Of a DNA stretch of 64,000 nucleotides, positions 48,609 to 60,426 are shown one piece after another (within the stretch, counting starts at the first letter, position 1; every line of letters begins with the position of its first letter). The stretch comes from Trifolium pratense (taxonomy: Eukaryota; Streptophyta; Magnoliopsida; Fabales; Fabaceae), in the NCBI RefSeq assembly GCF_020283565.1, contig NC_060063.1:34744635-34808634 (forward strand), given 5' to 3'. The notes under the pieces were generated by a model. The model did no database searches. It was not told where the DNA came from and saw nothing but the letters and a program-made list of their open reading frames with translations. The position numbers were made by a program, and so were the translations under genes.

Positions 48609-49613
48609 GTTGGATATTTGAATTGGCTTAATTTTGCTAAAACAAATATGCTAACAAGATGTTGGAAAACATGTTACAACATCCTATTTGCTCAAGGAAA
48701 TATCGCGCATTTAATATGAGCATCTGATATATATGGAAATCCACTTAAGAGCGCGCTTATTGAAGATTTGATCTGATCAGGTGTTTTAAGAATAAGTCAG
48801 ACTTAATGGAATAGTTGTATGACTTATCTTATCTTCTAAAGTCCTTTAAACACTTATGGAAAGTTTTGATATATCCTTGATGAAGATTAAAAATGTATCA
48901 TATCACCCTTTATGGCTCTCAAGGAGCGTCCTAGCATTTGTGAAGCAAGAGGAGCGTGCTATTGTGCTATATATATGAAGACCAAGTTCAAGACTAAGCA
49001 TCTCATTGAAAAGTATTAGAAAATACATATTGAGTCTTTGTTGAGTCTGTATTTGTTTATTGTGATTCTTACTTGTGGATTCAATAACACGAGTTAAGAA
49101 CTGAGTTTATTATTGTAAGGTTACTCCTAAGCTTTGAAGTACAAAGGTAACTGTGTGTGATTCACTTGAAGCTTTTAAGCAAAAGTGAAATATTGTCTTG
49201 GTAAGTTGTTACCACATTATTCCCAACATTGTATAAACAACACAGGTTGTGTTGTGTGAGTGGAAGTGAGATGGGATCTCATGTCTAGGAGTTCCTAAGC
49301 AGAAGTTACATGAGTAGTGTCGAGGTTATAAGACGTAAACCAAGGATTTGCTGGAGGTCTTAGTTTGAGACGTAAATCCAAGGGTTTGCTGGAGGTCTTA
49401 GTGACTAGAACTATTAGTGGATTTCCTTCCTGGATTGTTATCCCCGAGAGTAGGCAGTTGGCTGAACTGGGTTAACAATCACTTGTGCAATTTACTTTCT
49501 GTCAGTTTATTTTTACATGTTATGTAAGATGTGCCAACAATCAATACAACATTATTCATAAAGCTGTTGTTGGGACATCTTCGATAACATCATTCTAGTG
49601 ATACCAGAATTTC
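48609..49613 (+). repeat. 3' LTR of element E
   Basis: Starts TGTTGGATATTTG after the purine tract. It ends near 49613 (CCAGAATTTC), where integrase sequence of F begins. It aligns in outline with the S1 LTR but is well diverged. The right end is set to within a few bases. Confidence 0.75.
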
Positions 49614-52255
49614 GAATTAAATATCACTCAAACACACTTTGTGGTTCATGTCAAAGAGGAAAGATTACAAAATCCTCTTTTAAACCTAAGAACATTGTCT
49701 CTACCTCAAGGCCATTGGAACTTCTTCACATTGATTTGTTTGGGCCAGTTAACACTGCCTCTATCAATGGAAAGAAATATGGATTGATAATTGTTGATGA
49801 TTACAGTATATTGACTTGGGTAAAATTCCTAAGAACAAAAGATGAAGCTTATGATGAGTTTAGCATCTTCTGCAAACAGATTCAAAATGAAAAAGGCTAC
49901 ACCATTTTAAAAGTAAGAAGTGATCATGGTGGGGAATTTGAAAATGAACCTTTTGAAACTTTTTTTGAAAAATATGGCATCTTGCATGAATTCTCTTCTC
50001 CTAGAACTCCTCAACAAAATGGGGTTGTAGAAAGGAAGAATAGAACTCTGCAAGAAATGGCCAGAACCATGATGCATGAAACAAATGTAGCAAAGTTATT
50101 ATGGGCAGAAGCTGTAAACACAGCATGTTATGTTCAAAATAGAATCTATATCAGATCTAAGTTGAACAAAACGGCTTATGAGTTGTTCAAGGGAAGAAAA
50201 CCTGACATTTCTTATTTTCATCAGTTTGGATGTACTTGTTACATTTTAAACAATAAAGTCCATCTAAAGAAATTTGATGCTAGAGGTTATAAGGGTATCT
50301 TTATAGGATACTCTGAACGCTCTAAAGCATACAGACTGTATATTTCTGAAACACATACTGTGGAAGAAACTACGCATGTCAAATTTGGTGACAAAGAGCC
50401 TGACCAAGTGTCAGAGCTTGTGGAAGGTTTCTCTAAATTTCAGGTATCAGAGGATCAGTATTCAGACATTCCAAACTACTCAGAACATTCATTTTCTGAA
50501 GAACCTCTGAACATGACAGTTCCAACAGACTCTGAACATCAAAGCAATGAAGCAGCTCCTGAACCTGCTGTTGATGAGTCTGAAGATGATGAACCCCCAA
50601 GAAATAATTTCAAATACAAATCATCTCATCCAGAGGAACTGATTTTAGGCAACAAAGATAGTCCAAGAAAGACAAGATCTCAACTTAGATGTGAGGAATC
50701 TTTAGTTGGACTTATCTCTATGATGGAACCTTCAAAAGTTGATGAAGCTCTGAAAGATGATGCTTGGATAGTGGCCATGCAAGAAGAGCTGAATCAATTT
50801 CAAAGGAATGATGTATGGACTCTGGTGCCCAAACAATCTCATAAGAACATTATTGGAACAAAATGGGTATTCAGAAACAAGCTGAATGAGCAAGGTGAGG
50901 TGGTAAGAAACAAGGCTAGAATGGTTGCACAAGGGTATAGTCAGCAAGAGGGGATTGACTATACTGAAACTTTTGCACCAGTAGCTAGACTCGAAGCTAT
51001 CAGGTTACTTCTATCTTATGATGTTAATCATGGAATAACTTTGTATCAGATGGATGTTAAAAGTGCCTTCTTAAATGGTTTTATTTCTGAAGACGTGTAT
51101 GTCAAACAACCTCCTCGTTTTGAAGATATCTCAAACCTAGAACATGTTTATAGACTGAAGAAATCACTGTATGGTCTGAAACAAGCTCCAAGAGCTTGGT
51201 ATGATAGACTCAGTAATTTCCTTCTTGAAAAGGGTTTTGAGAAAGGGAAAGTTGACTGCACACTCTTTAGAAAAACAACCAAAGAAGATATTTTAATCAT
51301 TCAAATATATGTTGATGATATTATCTTTGGTTCTACTAATGCTTCTTTGTGCAAGAATTTTTCTAAGATGATGCAGGATGAATTTGAAATGAGCATGATG
51401 GGTGAATTGAAGTTCTTCCTTGGAATTCAAATCAATCAGAAGAAGGAAGGAACATATGTTCATCAATCCAAATACACTAAGGAACTTCTGAAGAAGTTCA
51501 ACTTAGATGACTGCAAGATAATGAACACTCTCATGCACTCAACAACCAACATGAGCAAAATAGAAGATGAAGGAAAAGTAGATCAAAAGGTCTACAGAGG
51601 TATGATTGGTTCCTTACTCTATCTGACAGCCTCTAGGCCTGATATTTTATTCAGTGTTTGTTTATGTGCAAGATTCCAGTCAGATCCTAGAGAATCTCAT
51701 CTTACTGCTGTAAAGAGAATCTTTAGGTATCTGAAAGGAATAACTAATCTTGGATTACTTTATAAGAAATCCAATGATTATGTGATGAATGGATTATGTG
51801 ATGCTGACTATGCTGGAGATAAAATTGAAAGAAAATCCACAAGTGGCAATTGTCAATTTGTTGGTGAAAACCTTATCTCTTAGGCTAGTAAAAGACAAAC
51901 TATCATAGCTTTGTCAACAGCAGAAGCAGAATACATTTCAGCAGCTAAGTGTTGCACATAACTACTCTGGCTAAAATACCAGTTAGAAGATTATCAAGTA
52001 AGCAGTCACAATATTCCTTTATATTGTGATAATACTGCAGCCATTCATTTATCTAAAAACCCTATTCTTCACTCTAGAGCCAAACATATTGAAATTAAAC
52101 ATCATTTTATCAAATATTATGTTCAGAGAGGTATAATAGATATTAAGTTTGTTGATACTGAAAATCAATGGGCAGACATATTTACTAAAGCCTTACCTGT
52201 TGAAAGATTTGATTTTATAAAGAAACATCTGAACATGTTTTCAATCTCTGAATAA
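49614..52255 (+). pseudogene. Element F pol remnant (integrase, RT, RNase H)
   Basis: SIRE-like copia pol, distinct from S1 and E. It starts inside the integrase zinc region (CGSCQRGK), since E inserted there. Integrase core ([23 protein letters not shown]), RT (YVDDIIFG, TGA-free) and RNase H (CDADYAG) follow. Open until TAG at 51881-51883 where Trp is expected (ISW); a second stop TAA at 51959-51961 where Gln is expected. The frame then runs to [13 protein letters not shown] [10 protein letters not shown] and TAA at 52253-52255. Its final stop is UAA, not the leaky UAG CAG of S1 and E. Inactive. Confidence 0.92.
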
Positions 52256-52691
52256 AAATTTTGGCTTCTAAAGTGTAAGAGGTTATGTATATCAGAAGTT
52301 CTGCTTCAAAACATCTGAATGCAAAATCTCTGAAGTACTTACCTCTGATAGGATCTTTTCAACTCAAAGGCTCTGACCTATCTAAGTGGAAAACGTTTAA
52401 CATTCGCTGCTGAACAATTGTCCACTAAGATGGTAGTTACCAAATAATCTTTTACACGTGGCTTTTCTGTCAGGTAGTGGGTGGTTAATGATGACTTTTG
52501 ATATTCAAACTTTTGTCAAATAAGAGTAACTTCCCAAATTTGCCATTTTTATGTTAACTGTGCGCATTTAAATAAACTTACACTATACACTTGCACACTT
52601 TTCACTTCACAACCTACACTTTCATCTCTCTAAACCTTCAACACAAACTTCTTTCTCTCTCGTTAGCTTCAACCAAACCTTAACCTTCATC
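52256..52691 (+). other. Element F spacer between pol and env-like ORF
   Basis: No ORF, ending in a CT-rich leader before the ATG at 52692. In S1 and E the next ORF follows pol in frame; here it is separate, so any expression would need its own mRNA or another mechanism. Confidence 0.55.
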
Positions 52692-53161
52692 ATGTCTACT
52701 TCAAAGAATCCAATCGTTATTCCTCCCTATCTCTGCAAGAATATGGCATACACCGGGAATGAAATGGAATTTCAAGAATCTCTGCTAACACTAGTGCTTG
52801 AGAAGATGGTGGATTTCAACAGTCTGAAGGCAAACAATTATGATATGGAGCCTTATTTCACTTATCAAGGTTGGAACAGATATTTCGAGATGTTGAATGG
52901 TCCCATTTACCCAAATCTTCTCAAGCATTTCTGGATGAAAGCTAAGATCTTTACAAAGTTTGAAGCTCAGCAAGAGGAACTCCTAGCTATTGAGAATAAT
53001 CCTAGTTTGAAAGGCAAATCTAGGAAGGAAATGGGTCTTATGGAATTCAATGGTCCTCAAATTAGGTCAAACGTCTGTGGTTTGAACCTAATTTTTTCAA
53101 AGGTACACTTCAACGCACTACTTGGATTAGTAGACAAAGGGCTGTTTATGGAGTTGGGATG

Positions 53162-53883
53162 ATCTACTACCACTAATCGACTTTACTTATAATAATAGTT
53201 TTCACTCGAGTATAGGTATGGCTCCTTTCGAAGCTTTGTACGGGAGAAAATGCCAAACACCGCTTTGTTGGTATCAAGACGGAGAGAGCTCTATATTCGG
53301 ACCAGAAATAGTCCAGTAAACAACAGAGAAAGTTAAACAAATCCGTGAAAAGATGAAGGTTGCACAGAGCAGACAAAAGAGCTACTTTGATCGAAAAAGA
53401 AGACCTCTCGAATTTCAAGAAGGTGAACATGTATTTGTGAAAGTCACATCAACGACTGGGGTAGGTAGAGCTATTAAGGCTAGAAAACTCACTCCAAAAT
53501 TCATTGGACCATATCAAATTCTTCGTCATATTGGTCCAGTAGCTTATCAAATCGCTCTACCACCTTTTCTTTCGAATATCCACAATGTTTTGCATGTTTC
53601 GCAATTAAGAAAATATGTACCCGACCCATCTCACATAATTGAACCTGATGAAGTCCCATTGAGAGAAAACTTGTCATATGAAACATCTCCAGTAAGGATC
53701 GAAGATAGGAGAATCAAACAACTACGAGGGAAACAAATTTCCTTAGTAAGGGTTGTTTGGGATCAAGCAACTGGGGATTCAACATGGGAGTTGGAGGAGA
53801 ATATGAGATCACAATATCCAGAATTATTTCGAGGTACACAATTTCGGGGACGAAGTTTTTTTTTTAGTGGGGTAGTAATGTAA
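53162..53883 (+). pseudogene. Element H integrase C-terminus with chromodomain-like tail
   Basis: Begins [10 protein letters not shown], then [12 protein letters not shown], a TAA at 53317-53319 in place of an expected sense codon, then YFDRKRRPLEF, FIGPYQILRHIGPVAY and a tail with VRVVWDQATGDSTWELEE, the chromodomain-type end of chromovirus integrases. The final TAA (53881-53883) is made from the first bases of the LTR (TGTAA), after a T-run that has probably shifted the frame. Confidence 0.9.
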
Positions 53884-56800
53884 CACCCAAATATTTTTAA
53901 CTTGTTTTATATGTGCCTTGATAGTAGTTTTACTTTGTGTAGACCGATAATTAATTTACCCTTTAGACTATGAATTTAAGAAAAATAATTTTAGAAATCA
54001 ATCATGAAATATTTCGGTAGGCTATGATAAAATTTCAGGCTTAAAATTCTACCGAAATTTAGACAGTGCCTTAATCGACCGTATAAATTATATCACAAAA
54101 AAAAAATAATAATAATAAATTCACTGTATGGGATAAGAATTACACATTATGCATCATGGTGGCTTAATTTTCTTCACAAGTAAAAGTGGAAACGTGGACT
54201 TAACTGAAAGTAAAAACGTGGACATATATTTACCATGTAGAAGTAGAAGTGAAACTCTATAAATAGGACCTTAGTGTTCACTACCTTTCACACAACCATC
54301 ACTTTCAAGCTGAGAATTACTTAAAAGGTACCGAATGTCTTTTTTCATTCTTCTCATAGTCGTATATTCTTTTATTTTGTTTGTATTTGTTCTTTTAAAA
54401 ATTGATCTCCTTGGTTCACTTTAAAACCTATAGTTACTCTTCTTTATATCCACTAGCTTTTAAGTTTAGGTTCTTTTGTTCCTTTTGTTTTAAAACTTCT
54501 AAAACAGTCATGATATCTGTGCAAATGTTGATTATGTCACTAGTTTTTCATTTCTCCTAGTGTTTAGCTTAACCAAATTAACTCGTGTAAAGTTAAACAT
54601 CTTTCTTCCAAAATTTAAGAACATGGTACTACTTGATCAATTATATTAGTCACTGGTTGTCCATTTCTCTGTTTTAGTTTTGACATTTAACTCATATAAC
54701 CATGTTGATTCTTTAAGTGATAACTAAGTAAGGTGTAGCCATGTAAGGTGTAGCCATGTAACAGGATAGTAACAAGAGAGGATACTTCTAAAAATAAAAT
54801 CTTTGGATTAACATGATGAGTTAAAATATCAAGTATTTGGTCCTTAATAAACAAGATTTTAACTCCACTTGATTTTGTCACTAATTGGTTACAAAAGAAA
54901 AAGAAGATAGATGAAGGAACAGAGAATGAAGCATGATAACAGGATCTAGATCTGTCATTTTGCAAAGAAAATTATAGTGTTTTGAACTATCAGAAGATAT
55001 AGTTGCAAGATCTCAAAAATTTATAAACACATATATATGCTTAAGCAACAATGATAGGCCATTTAACATATTAGTGTACGTTGGCTCTCCATCTTTTATT
55101 CTTAGAATATAAATTCTTGTGACTTATTTTTTTTATCTCAGTAATGTTAGAATTTTGAGTGTAATGATAATAAGTTAAGAGTAGTTATTTTGATAAGTGG
55201 ATAGGTAACATAGAAGAAGGAGATTGCACAAGTTATTCTGAAAAGCTCAAAGGTAAGGGGTTATACTAATAATAAGTTGGTGAGCACAAGAAATGTGGTA
55301 ATTGTATATATATTATTAGTTATAATTAGGAACTTGTGTACTTAATGTTATAATTATAAGGTAACATAGAATTGATTAAAATAAGTTAATATGCAGGGGA
55401 CGATAATCCCTGTAACATTGAATTGATAAAAGTAGAACTCCCTTTTAATATATGTGGTATGTGAATACAATCTATATATGATCTTAACTCATTTTCTCAT
55501 AATATAACACAGCATGTTCAAATAGTTAGAATAATAATTCATGATACATTCTCTACATCTTTGAACTATCTATTGTAAACTATGTGTGTACTTGAAGCTG
55601 TTTATGGTAAAAAGTTGAGGTGAACATGAGTTTCGGATACTAACTATACTAAATTGACTAATAATAAAGTAAATCAAAGTCGATGAGTTGAATAATTAAT
55701 CACCTTTAATAGGTGAAGAGCAAAACAGGGTGTTTCTTACAGTACTAGAATGTATGTAAGACTGAGGATAGGTCCGGCTGGGTCGCCTCAAGACCTAATG
55801 GGGATCACCGGCGTTTTGAACTCCTACCAATAGTCAGTGATAGCAACTCTGACTGGAGGAAATCATACAACCCGACGTGGTGAAACCTGACTGTGCAGGA
55901 CTATCTATAATAAGGTGTAGCGCTCGGGCCAGAATGGTTGAGACATAATTGATATATGTCGGTTGCATACAACCATGATATGGCAGTTGAAACGGCCTTA
56001 CGCTCATAATAAAAGTCTCCATGGAGTCGGTGTGTCAAAAATAAATACCAAATAAGTTAAGTAAACTAACTTTGGATAATGAATTTTTGTCTCGGTTTAT
56101 CATTTGAATTCGATAAGGACTAACAAATGTTGGGTGGTGAGAATTATTTGACTAAGTGCTATAATGTCTTGAATGTGAATAATCTTAAGTGATGATCCTA
56201 ATATATTAACTTATTGATGCATGCTTCTGAGATGAATTCTTATATTTATCATAATACATGCTTCTGTGATTAGCTATCAAATGTTCTGTGATACATGCTT
56301 CTGTTATTAACTATTAAATTTTCTGTGAAACTGCTTATGATAACATGTGATTCTTTGTTTCAACATAATTTTATGTCTAGACATGTATAGTAATTAGAAG
56401 AGATAAAATGCATGTAATTGTATAATACTATGTGTAACCTTGTGATCTAATCGCGTGGTAAGCTTGTGTACGAGTATTTCACCCTTACATTACAGATAAT
56501 GCCGAGGGAGCCGCTGAACCACTCGGGAACCCGGAGAATTGAGTGTCTAGAGGAGATGGGTGACGCTGTTTGGGAGCTGGATAGAGCGTCACAAACCTTG
56601 ACTTTTACTGGATTCATGAAGACAACTGAAGGAATAGGAGGATTACTTGTTTCATCTATCATACACCATATTACCCTGGAGATGGTGCTGCCATTAGAGA
56701 GGATGATAATGGCTCTCAACCTTAATGGAGTTGGAAGGGGTTCTCACTCTACTGGACCTAGGGGACCAAGGCCTCGTGTTGGTCGTACTGCCCGTATGAG

Positions 56801-57453
56801 AGTGTGTAGTCGTAGTCCAGTTTATTATAATTTTGTGAATCATCAAGCAAATTTAAGAATGAATAATAATGAGAATCAAATTGTACCTGATGAAGATCCT
56901 TCTGAAGACTCTAGTGGTGGAGAAGCTAACAGGAATATTGGAAGTCTCCCTAATTGTCATTAATAATAATAATAATGGTTAGGCAGTTTGTAAGATACTA
57001 ACTAATGGTAGGATTAAGTCTTGAAGCCTTTTGGATTATTATAATAGACTAGATAAGTCTATATGCTTCGTGACTCTCTTTTGTGATTCTTGGTGGCAGT
57101 AACTTCTAGGGGGTAAGGTGTATGACTCATGATTAGCTAAGAATAGTTTGATCTAATTAGGAACTATTTACTTGCAGGTTTTGTGAAATAGTTTAACTAT
57201 ACCTGTCAAGTTTAACTATGTAAGCCTACTGGCATGGAAATTATGACTTTGTGAAATATATGATGCATATTCTATATAATAATGTGTTTTCATTTTATAT
57301 TTATTAATTTTTATTCAGACTCAAAGTAAAAATAAAAATGTATTATTGTTATTCCATTACAAGTAAAATATATAAATAGAGTTAATTCGTATTCGCGATA
57401 AAATTTTACGACTTAACACCATTTTCTACAGTTACTGAAAATGGGGTGTTACA
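53879..57453 (+). repeat. 3' LTR of element H (3575 bp)
   Basis: Starts TGTAACACCC and ends GGGTGTTACA. A TATA box (CTATAAATA) is at about 54257-54265, so U3 is about 0.4 kb and the rest is R/U5. A GC-richer section lies at about 55760-56030, and an ORF at 56466-56963. It is much longer than LTRs A-D. An insertion within it cannot be excluded without a second copy. Confidence 0.8.
56466..56963 (+). CDS. Unrecognised 165-codon ORF inside the LTR of element H
   Basis: ATG at 56466; an inner ATG at 56499 directly follows CTTACATTACAG, a splice-acceptor-like sequence. The product has a central Arg/Gly-rich stretch (GPRGPRPRVGR) and an acidic tail. I do not recognise it. It is GC-richer than the surrounding LTR. 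It may be chance, or a remnant of sequence acquired by the element. Confidence 0.3.
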   Translation: MYEYFTLTLQIMPREPLNHSGTRRIECLEEMGDAVWELDRASQTLTFTGFMKTTEGIGGLLVSSIIHHITLEMVLPLERMIMALNLNGVGRGSHSTGPRGPRPRVGRTARMRVCSRSPVYYNFVNHQANLRMNNNENQIVPDEDPSEDSSGGEANRNIGSLPNCH

Positions 57454-57956
57454 ATGCATATAATCAACACCAAGGTAGTTCAACCCCAGCAAGACTTTCT
57501 AGTTTGCACTGGTGACCCATTCTTCATAGATGGTTATCCAATTGTCTCTGAACTAGATTGTGAAGAAGTCATTCAGAACTACTTGAAACAACTTAGGAAG
57601 GAAGGCCATCAAGTAACAAGGGAAATGGTGCCTAAGGAGCCAACTGCTAGTGTGTATACTATGAGGAAAAGGAAGTCCAAGAGAAAAGCTGAGACTCAGG
57701 AAGAACAAGTTAAGCCAGATCTTCTGACTCAGAAGAAGATCAAAATGGAACAAGCTGCTGAACTGAGAACTAAGCACAAGCATGAAGCCCCTGCTGAGAG
57801 GGTGGTTGAAGAATCTTCTAGAGCTCGTAAGAGGAAAATGCAACTGGATGATGATGCTGATTCTGAAGGAACAGATTCTGATGAGCAAACTCTTGCTGCT
57901 AGGCTACAACAAAAACAAGCTCCTGCTCCTAAAGGTAAAGCTCTTAAGATCTCTTA

Positions 57957-58132
57957 TTACACGTGTCTTAATTGTATTGGCCAACCAAAATTTATTATTA
58001 TTTTTTTTTTTAAAAAAAGGATAGGTCACGTGAAAGCAATATAGCATAATCAATTCTTGAAACCTATCCTTTTTAAAAAAAAAAAAAATAATAATAAATT
58101 TTGGTTGGCCAATACAATTAAGACACGTGTAA
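57957..58132. mobile_element. Fold-back (MITE-like) element
   Basis: Two arms of about 67 bp (57959-58025 and 58063-58130) that are near-perfect inverted repeats around a 37-bp loop, starting ACACGTGTCTTAATTGTATT. It interrupts element F's env-like ORF. No clear target duplication seen. Confidence 0.75.
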
Positions 58133-58174
58133 AAAATATTCCATGTCATCAATTTTTTGGTCAAAATAGTCAAC

Positions 58175-58285
58175 GTGGGGGGCCAAAATCGCACAATTAT
58201 GAAACGTGGGGGGCCAAAATCGCACATTTGAAATGTGGGGGGCCAAAATCGCACAATTATGAAACGTGGGGGGCCAAAACTGCAA
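58175..58285 (+). repeat. Tandem repeat of ACGTGGGGGGCCAAAATCGC
   Basis: Four copies of a roughly 30-bp unit: GTGGGGGGCCAAAATCGCAC followed by AATTATGAAAC or a shorter variant. It directly follows the fold-back element and may be part of the same transposon. Confidence 0.85.
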
Positions 58286-58299
58286 TTTAGCCAATAAAA

Positions 58300-59850
58300 A
58301 ACTATAGCACAATTTAAGTTGATCAAGAAAATTAGCTGATTAATTTGACAAAATAACTTTACAAACAAAATTGGAGGAGAGATTTAGTCCATATTATTTG
58401 TCTATATTATAAAAGTTCAAAACCACGGTCCTAGTTCTTGACATTGTGGGAAATAGTATAATGCAAAGTCAAAGTACAGGTGAACAATCTACAGTAGAAA
58501 CCTATGTTCTTTTTTATAACTTTTGGAAAGGACGTGTTCAATTTAATAGAGAAGACGTTGTTTCCAAAAGCATAGGTGAACAATCTACAGTAAATAAAGC
58601 ATTGCAATTCAAAGTCTACCATCAATACCATCATATGGTCTACGCCTGAAAGAGAAACAAATGAAGGCATGATATGCCACATTGAGTATTTGCAGTCACA
58701 CTCAGCTGACGTCTCACGAATGGATCAAATTGAAGGCGAAATTGGTTGCACTTCAAGTGAGCTCCTCCGCTTCTAATGGTAGTTCGAACTCATCTGTGCA
58801 ATCTTCGACGAATAAGCCATTTATCAAGTGAGCTCCTCCTGATAAATGCAATTCAAGCTCTGAACTGCCGATTCCAGATTATGATACAAATACTGTTTCC
58901 AATAATCAGCATTCGGAGATTCTACAGCGCCCATTGCATGTTTGATGAAATGACTCTTAGTGGTATTTGCTATTTTTCACTTATAAATGGGTCCTTACAA
59001 TTCAAACAATGGGATTCGAGGCACCAGAGAGTGGTTTTCCTATCACAAATTTAAGAGTCATTCTTTTGGAAATGGTGAATGGCTTTATGAGCCTTATGAT
59101 TAGTTAAGCCACACAAGTAGTAAGAAGTATGACTACCTTGTAACTCCTTGTCCATGTGTTGGATGGTTACTGCTGGATCACTTTTTAGTACACAAACCAC
59201 TGGCAAAATTGATTTTCTTGAAATTGAAGGTTTACTTTATAGTGGATTTAAATCATATATTTGTGCATTTCTTTGTAAGATGGATACTTACACCTCCAAC
59301 TTTAAGGGTGGCTAGTACACAAACAAAGATGATAACAGCTTTTCCCTCTTATTTTTTGGCCAAGGATTACACTATTAATGTGACACCAAATCAACTTGAG
59401 AATTGCAACTGGGAGGAATCACTACTTTATCATGATTTCCATTTGCCAATGTGTCTGAAAGTGGTTATTTGAAGCTCATTATTGGTTTTAATGGGATGAT
59501 TTTCCTCTATGATTATGGACATGCTAGGAATGTAGCATTTGGAGACACTTGTAGCTTCTCTAATGAAACTGACAATTTTTGTTCCATGGTTAAACTACAT
59601 ACTGTAAACATGATGGATGGTGCAAAAGCTAAATGAACAATAAAATACACATTAACATAGAAACACTACTAATTTCACTGAAATGTAAAATTACAGAAGA
59701 TATATTTACAAGCATCATAATCACTTTATAATAATCAACTTAATTATACAAACTATTCAATACTTAAACACACATTCAATTCTACTCCTCATTACATCTT
59801 TACCTACTACTACTACAAGTACTACTAGTACTAGAGAGGATTGAACAAAT
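58300..59850. other. Stretch without a recognisable gene
   Basis: Short frames only (for example near 58776, 59209 and 59451), none with a domain I recognise. A 19-bp direct repeat AGGTGAACAATCTACAGTA occurs at about 58479 and 58573. Some parts around 58700-58910 and 59330-59636 have codon-like composition and may be decayed exons, but I cannot assign them. Confidence 0.5.
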
Positions 59851-60037
59851 TACTACTAAATACATGACAGCAATAAAAACATAAAATAAAGAACTAAACC
59901 AGAGAACTCGCAGCCAGAGGAGACTCCAGAGTTCGGTGGCTGGGGACGAAGAATACGTGGACGAATTTGAGAAAGAGGAGGAGCATGATAATGCTTGTGA
60001 ATGCCAAACATTTCTTTTGGCAAAAGAACTTTTGTAA

Positions 60038-60426
60038 CGGTGTATATCGCAATCGGTTGCCGATAATACACTGCCCGAGTCACGATCGAGTGGTGAACGA
60101 TCGGAGTCTGAAGCTCGACCACAGAGTTGTTGATTGCGGTGATATTGAGCAGATAACCGTCCAAATCCACAGATTCGCTAGATAAGGTTTGTCTTTGCAC
60201 ACTCTTGATAGATTGAAGATCGGTTGGAGTAATGTAAGCAAGGATCTTCAATCTATCAAGAGTGTGCAAAGACAAACCTTATCTAGCGAATCTGTGGATT
60301 TGGACGGTTATCTGCTCAATATCACCGCAATCAACAACTCTGTGGTCGAGCTTCAGACTCCGATCGTTCACCACTCGATCGTGACTCGGGCAGTGTATTA
60401 TCGGCAACCGATTGCGATATACACCG
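60038..60426. repeat. Perfect 184-bp inverted repeat with 21-bp loop inside the FLA gene
   Basis: Arm 60038-60221 is the exact reverse complement of arm 60243-60426; the loop is 60222-60242. The left arm is in normal FLA sense (minus strand); the right arm is the inverted copy. A 28-bp direct copy of the arm's inner part (60176-60203) also sits at 60425-60452. A transcript from the FLA promoter would fold into a 184-bp duplex. Confidence 0.97.

Larger units (their letters stand above)
37839..49613 (+). mobile_element. SIRE/Maximus-lineage element E (5' part outside window)
   Basis: Second SIRE copy. Visible parts: RT 37839-38460, RNase H 40637-41080, leaky stop, env-like sequence 41081-42118 plus 46498-47915, 3' non-coding region and 3' LTR to about 49613. 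It is broken by D, solo LTR D' and a CACTA element, and its coding frames carry stops and frameshifts, so it is older than S1. It lies within the integrase region of element F. Confidence 0.9.
53162..57453 (+). mobile_element. Truncated Ty3/gypsy element H (pol end plus 3' LTR)
   Basis: Only the last part of the integrase and the 3' LTR remain; the 5' LTR and most of the body are absent, so a deletion removed them along with flanking env-like sequence. The right border (GTTACA at 57453) is a true LTR end. Confidence 0.88.
52692..57956 (+). pseudogene. Element F env-like ORF, interrupted by gypsy element H
   Basis: First piece 52692-53161 (about 156 residues, MSTSKNP start) and second piece from 57454 to about 57956, rich in Lys/Arg (RKRKSKRK) and acidic residues. 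Gypsy H separates them, apparently with loss of some ORF sequence. The first part (RYFEMLNGPIYPNLLKHFW) resembles extra ORFs of other plant SIRE-like elements, but I do not recognise a defined domain. The second piece ends in the fold-back element at 57957. Its product and role are unknown. Confidence 0.6.

Noticed and set aside
59209..59636. Two short ORFs that could be exons
   Set aside because: No recognisable domain and no convincing splice borders; left as unassigned.
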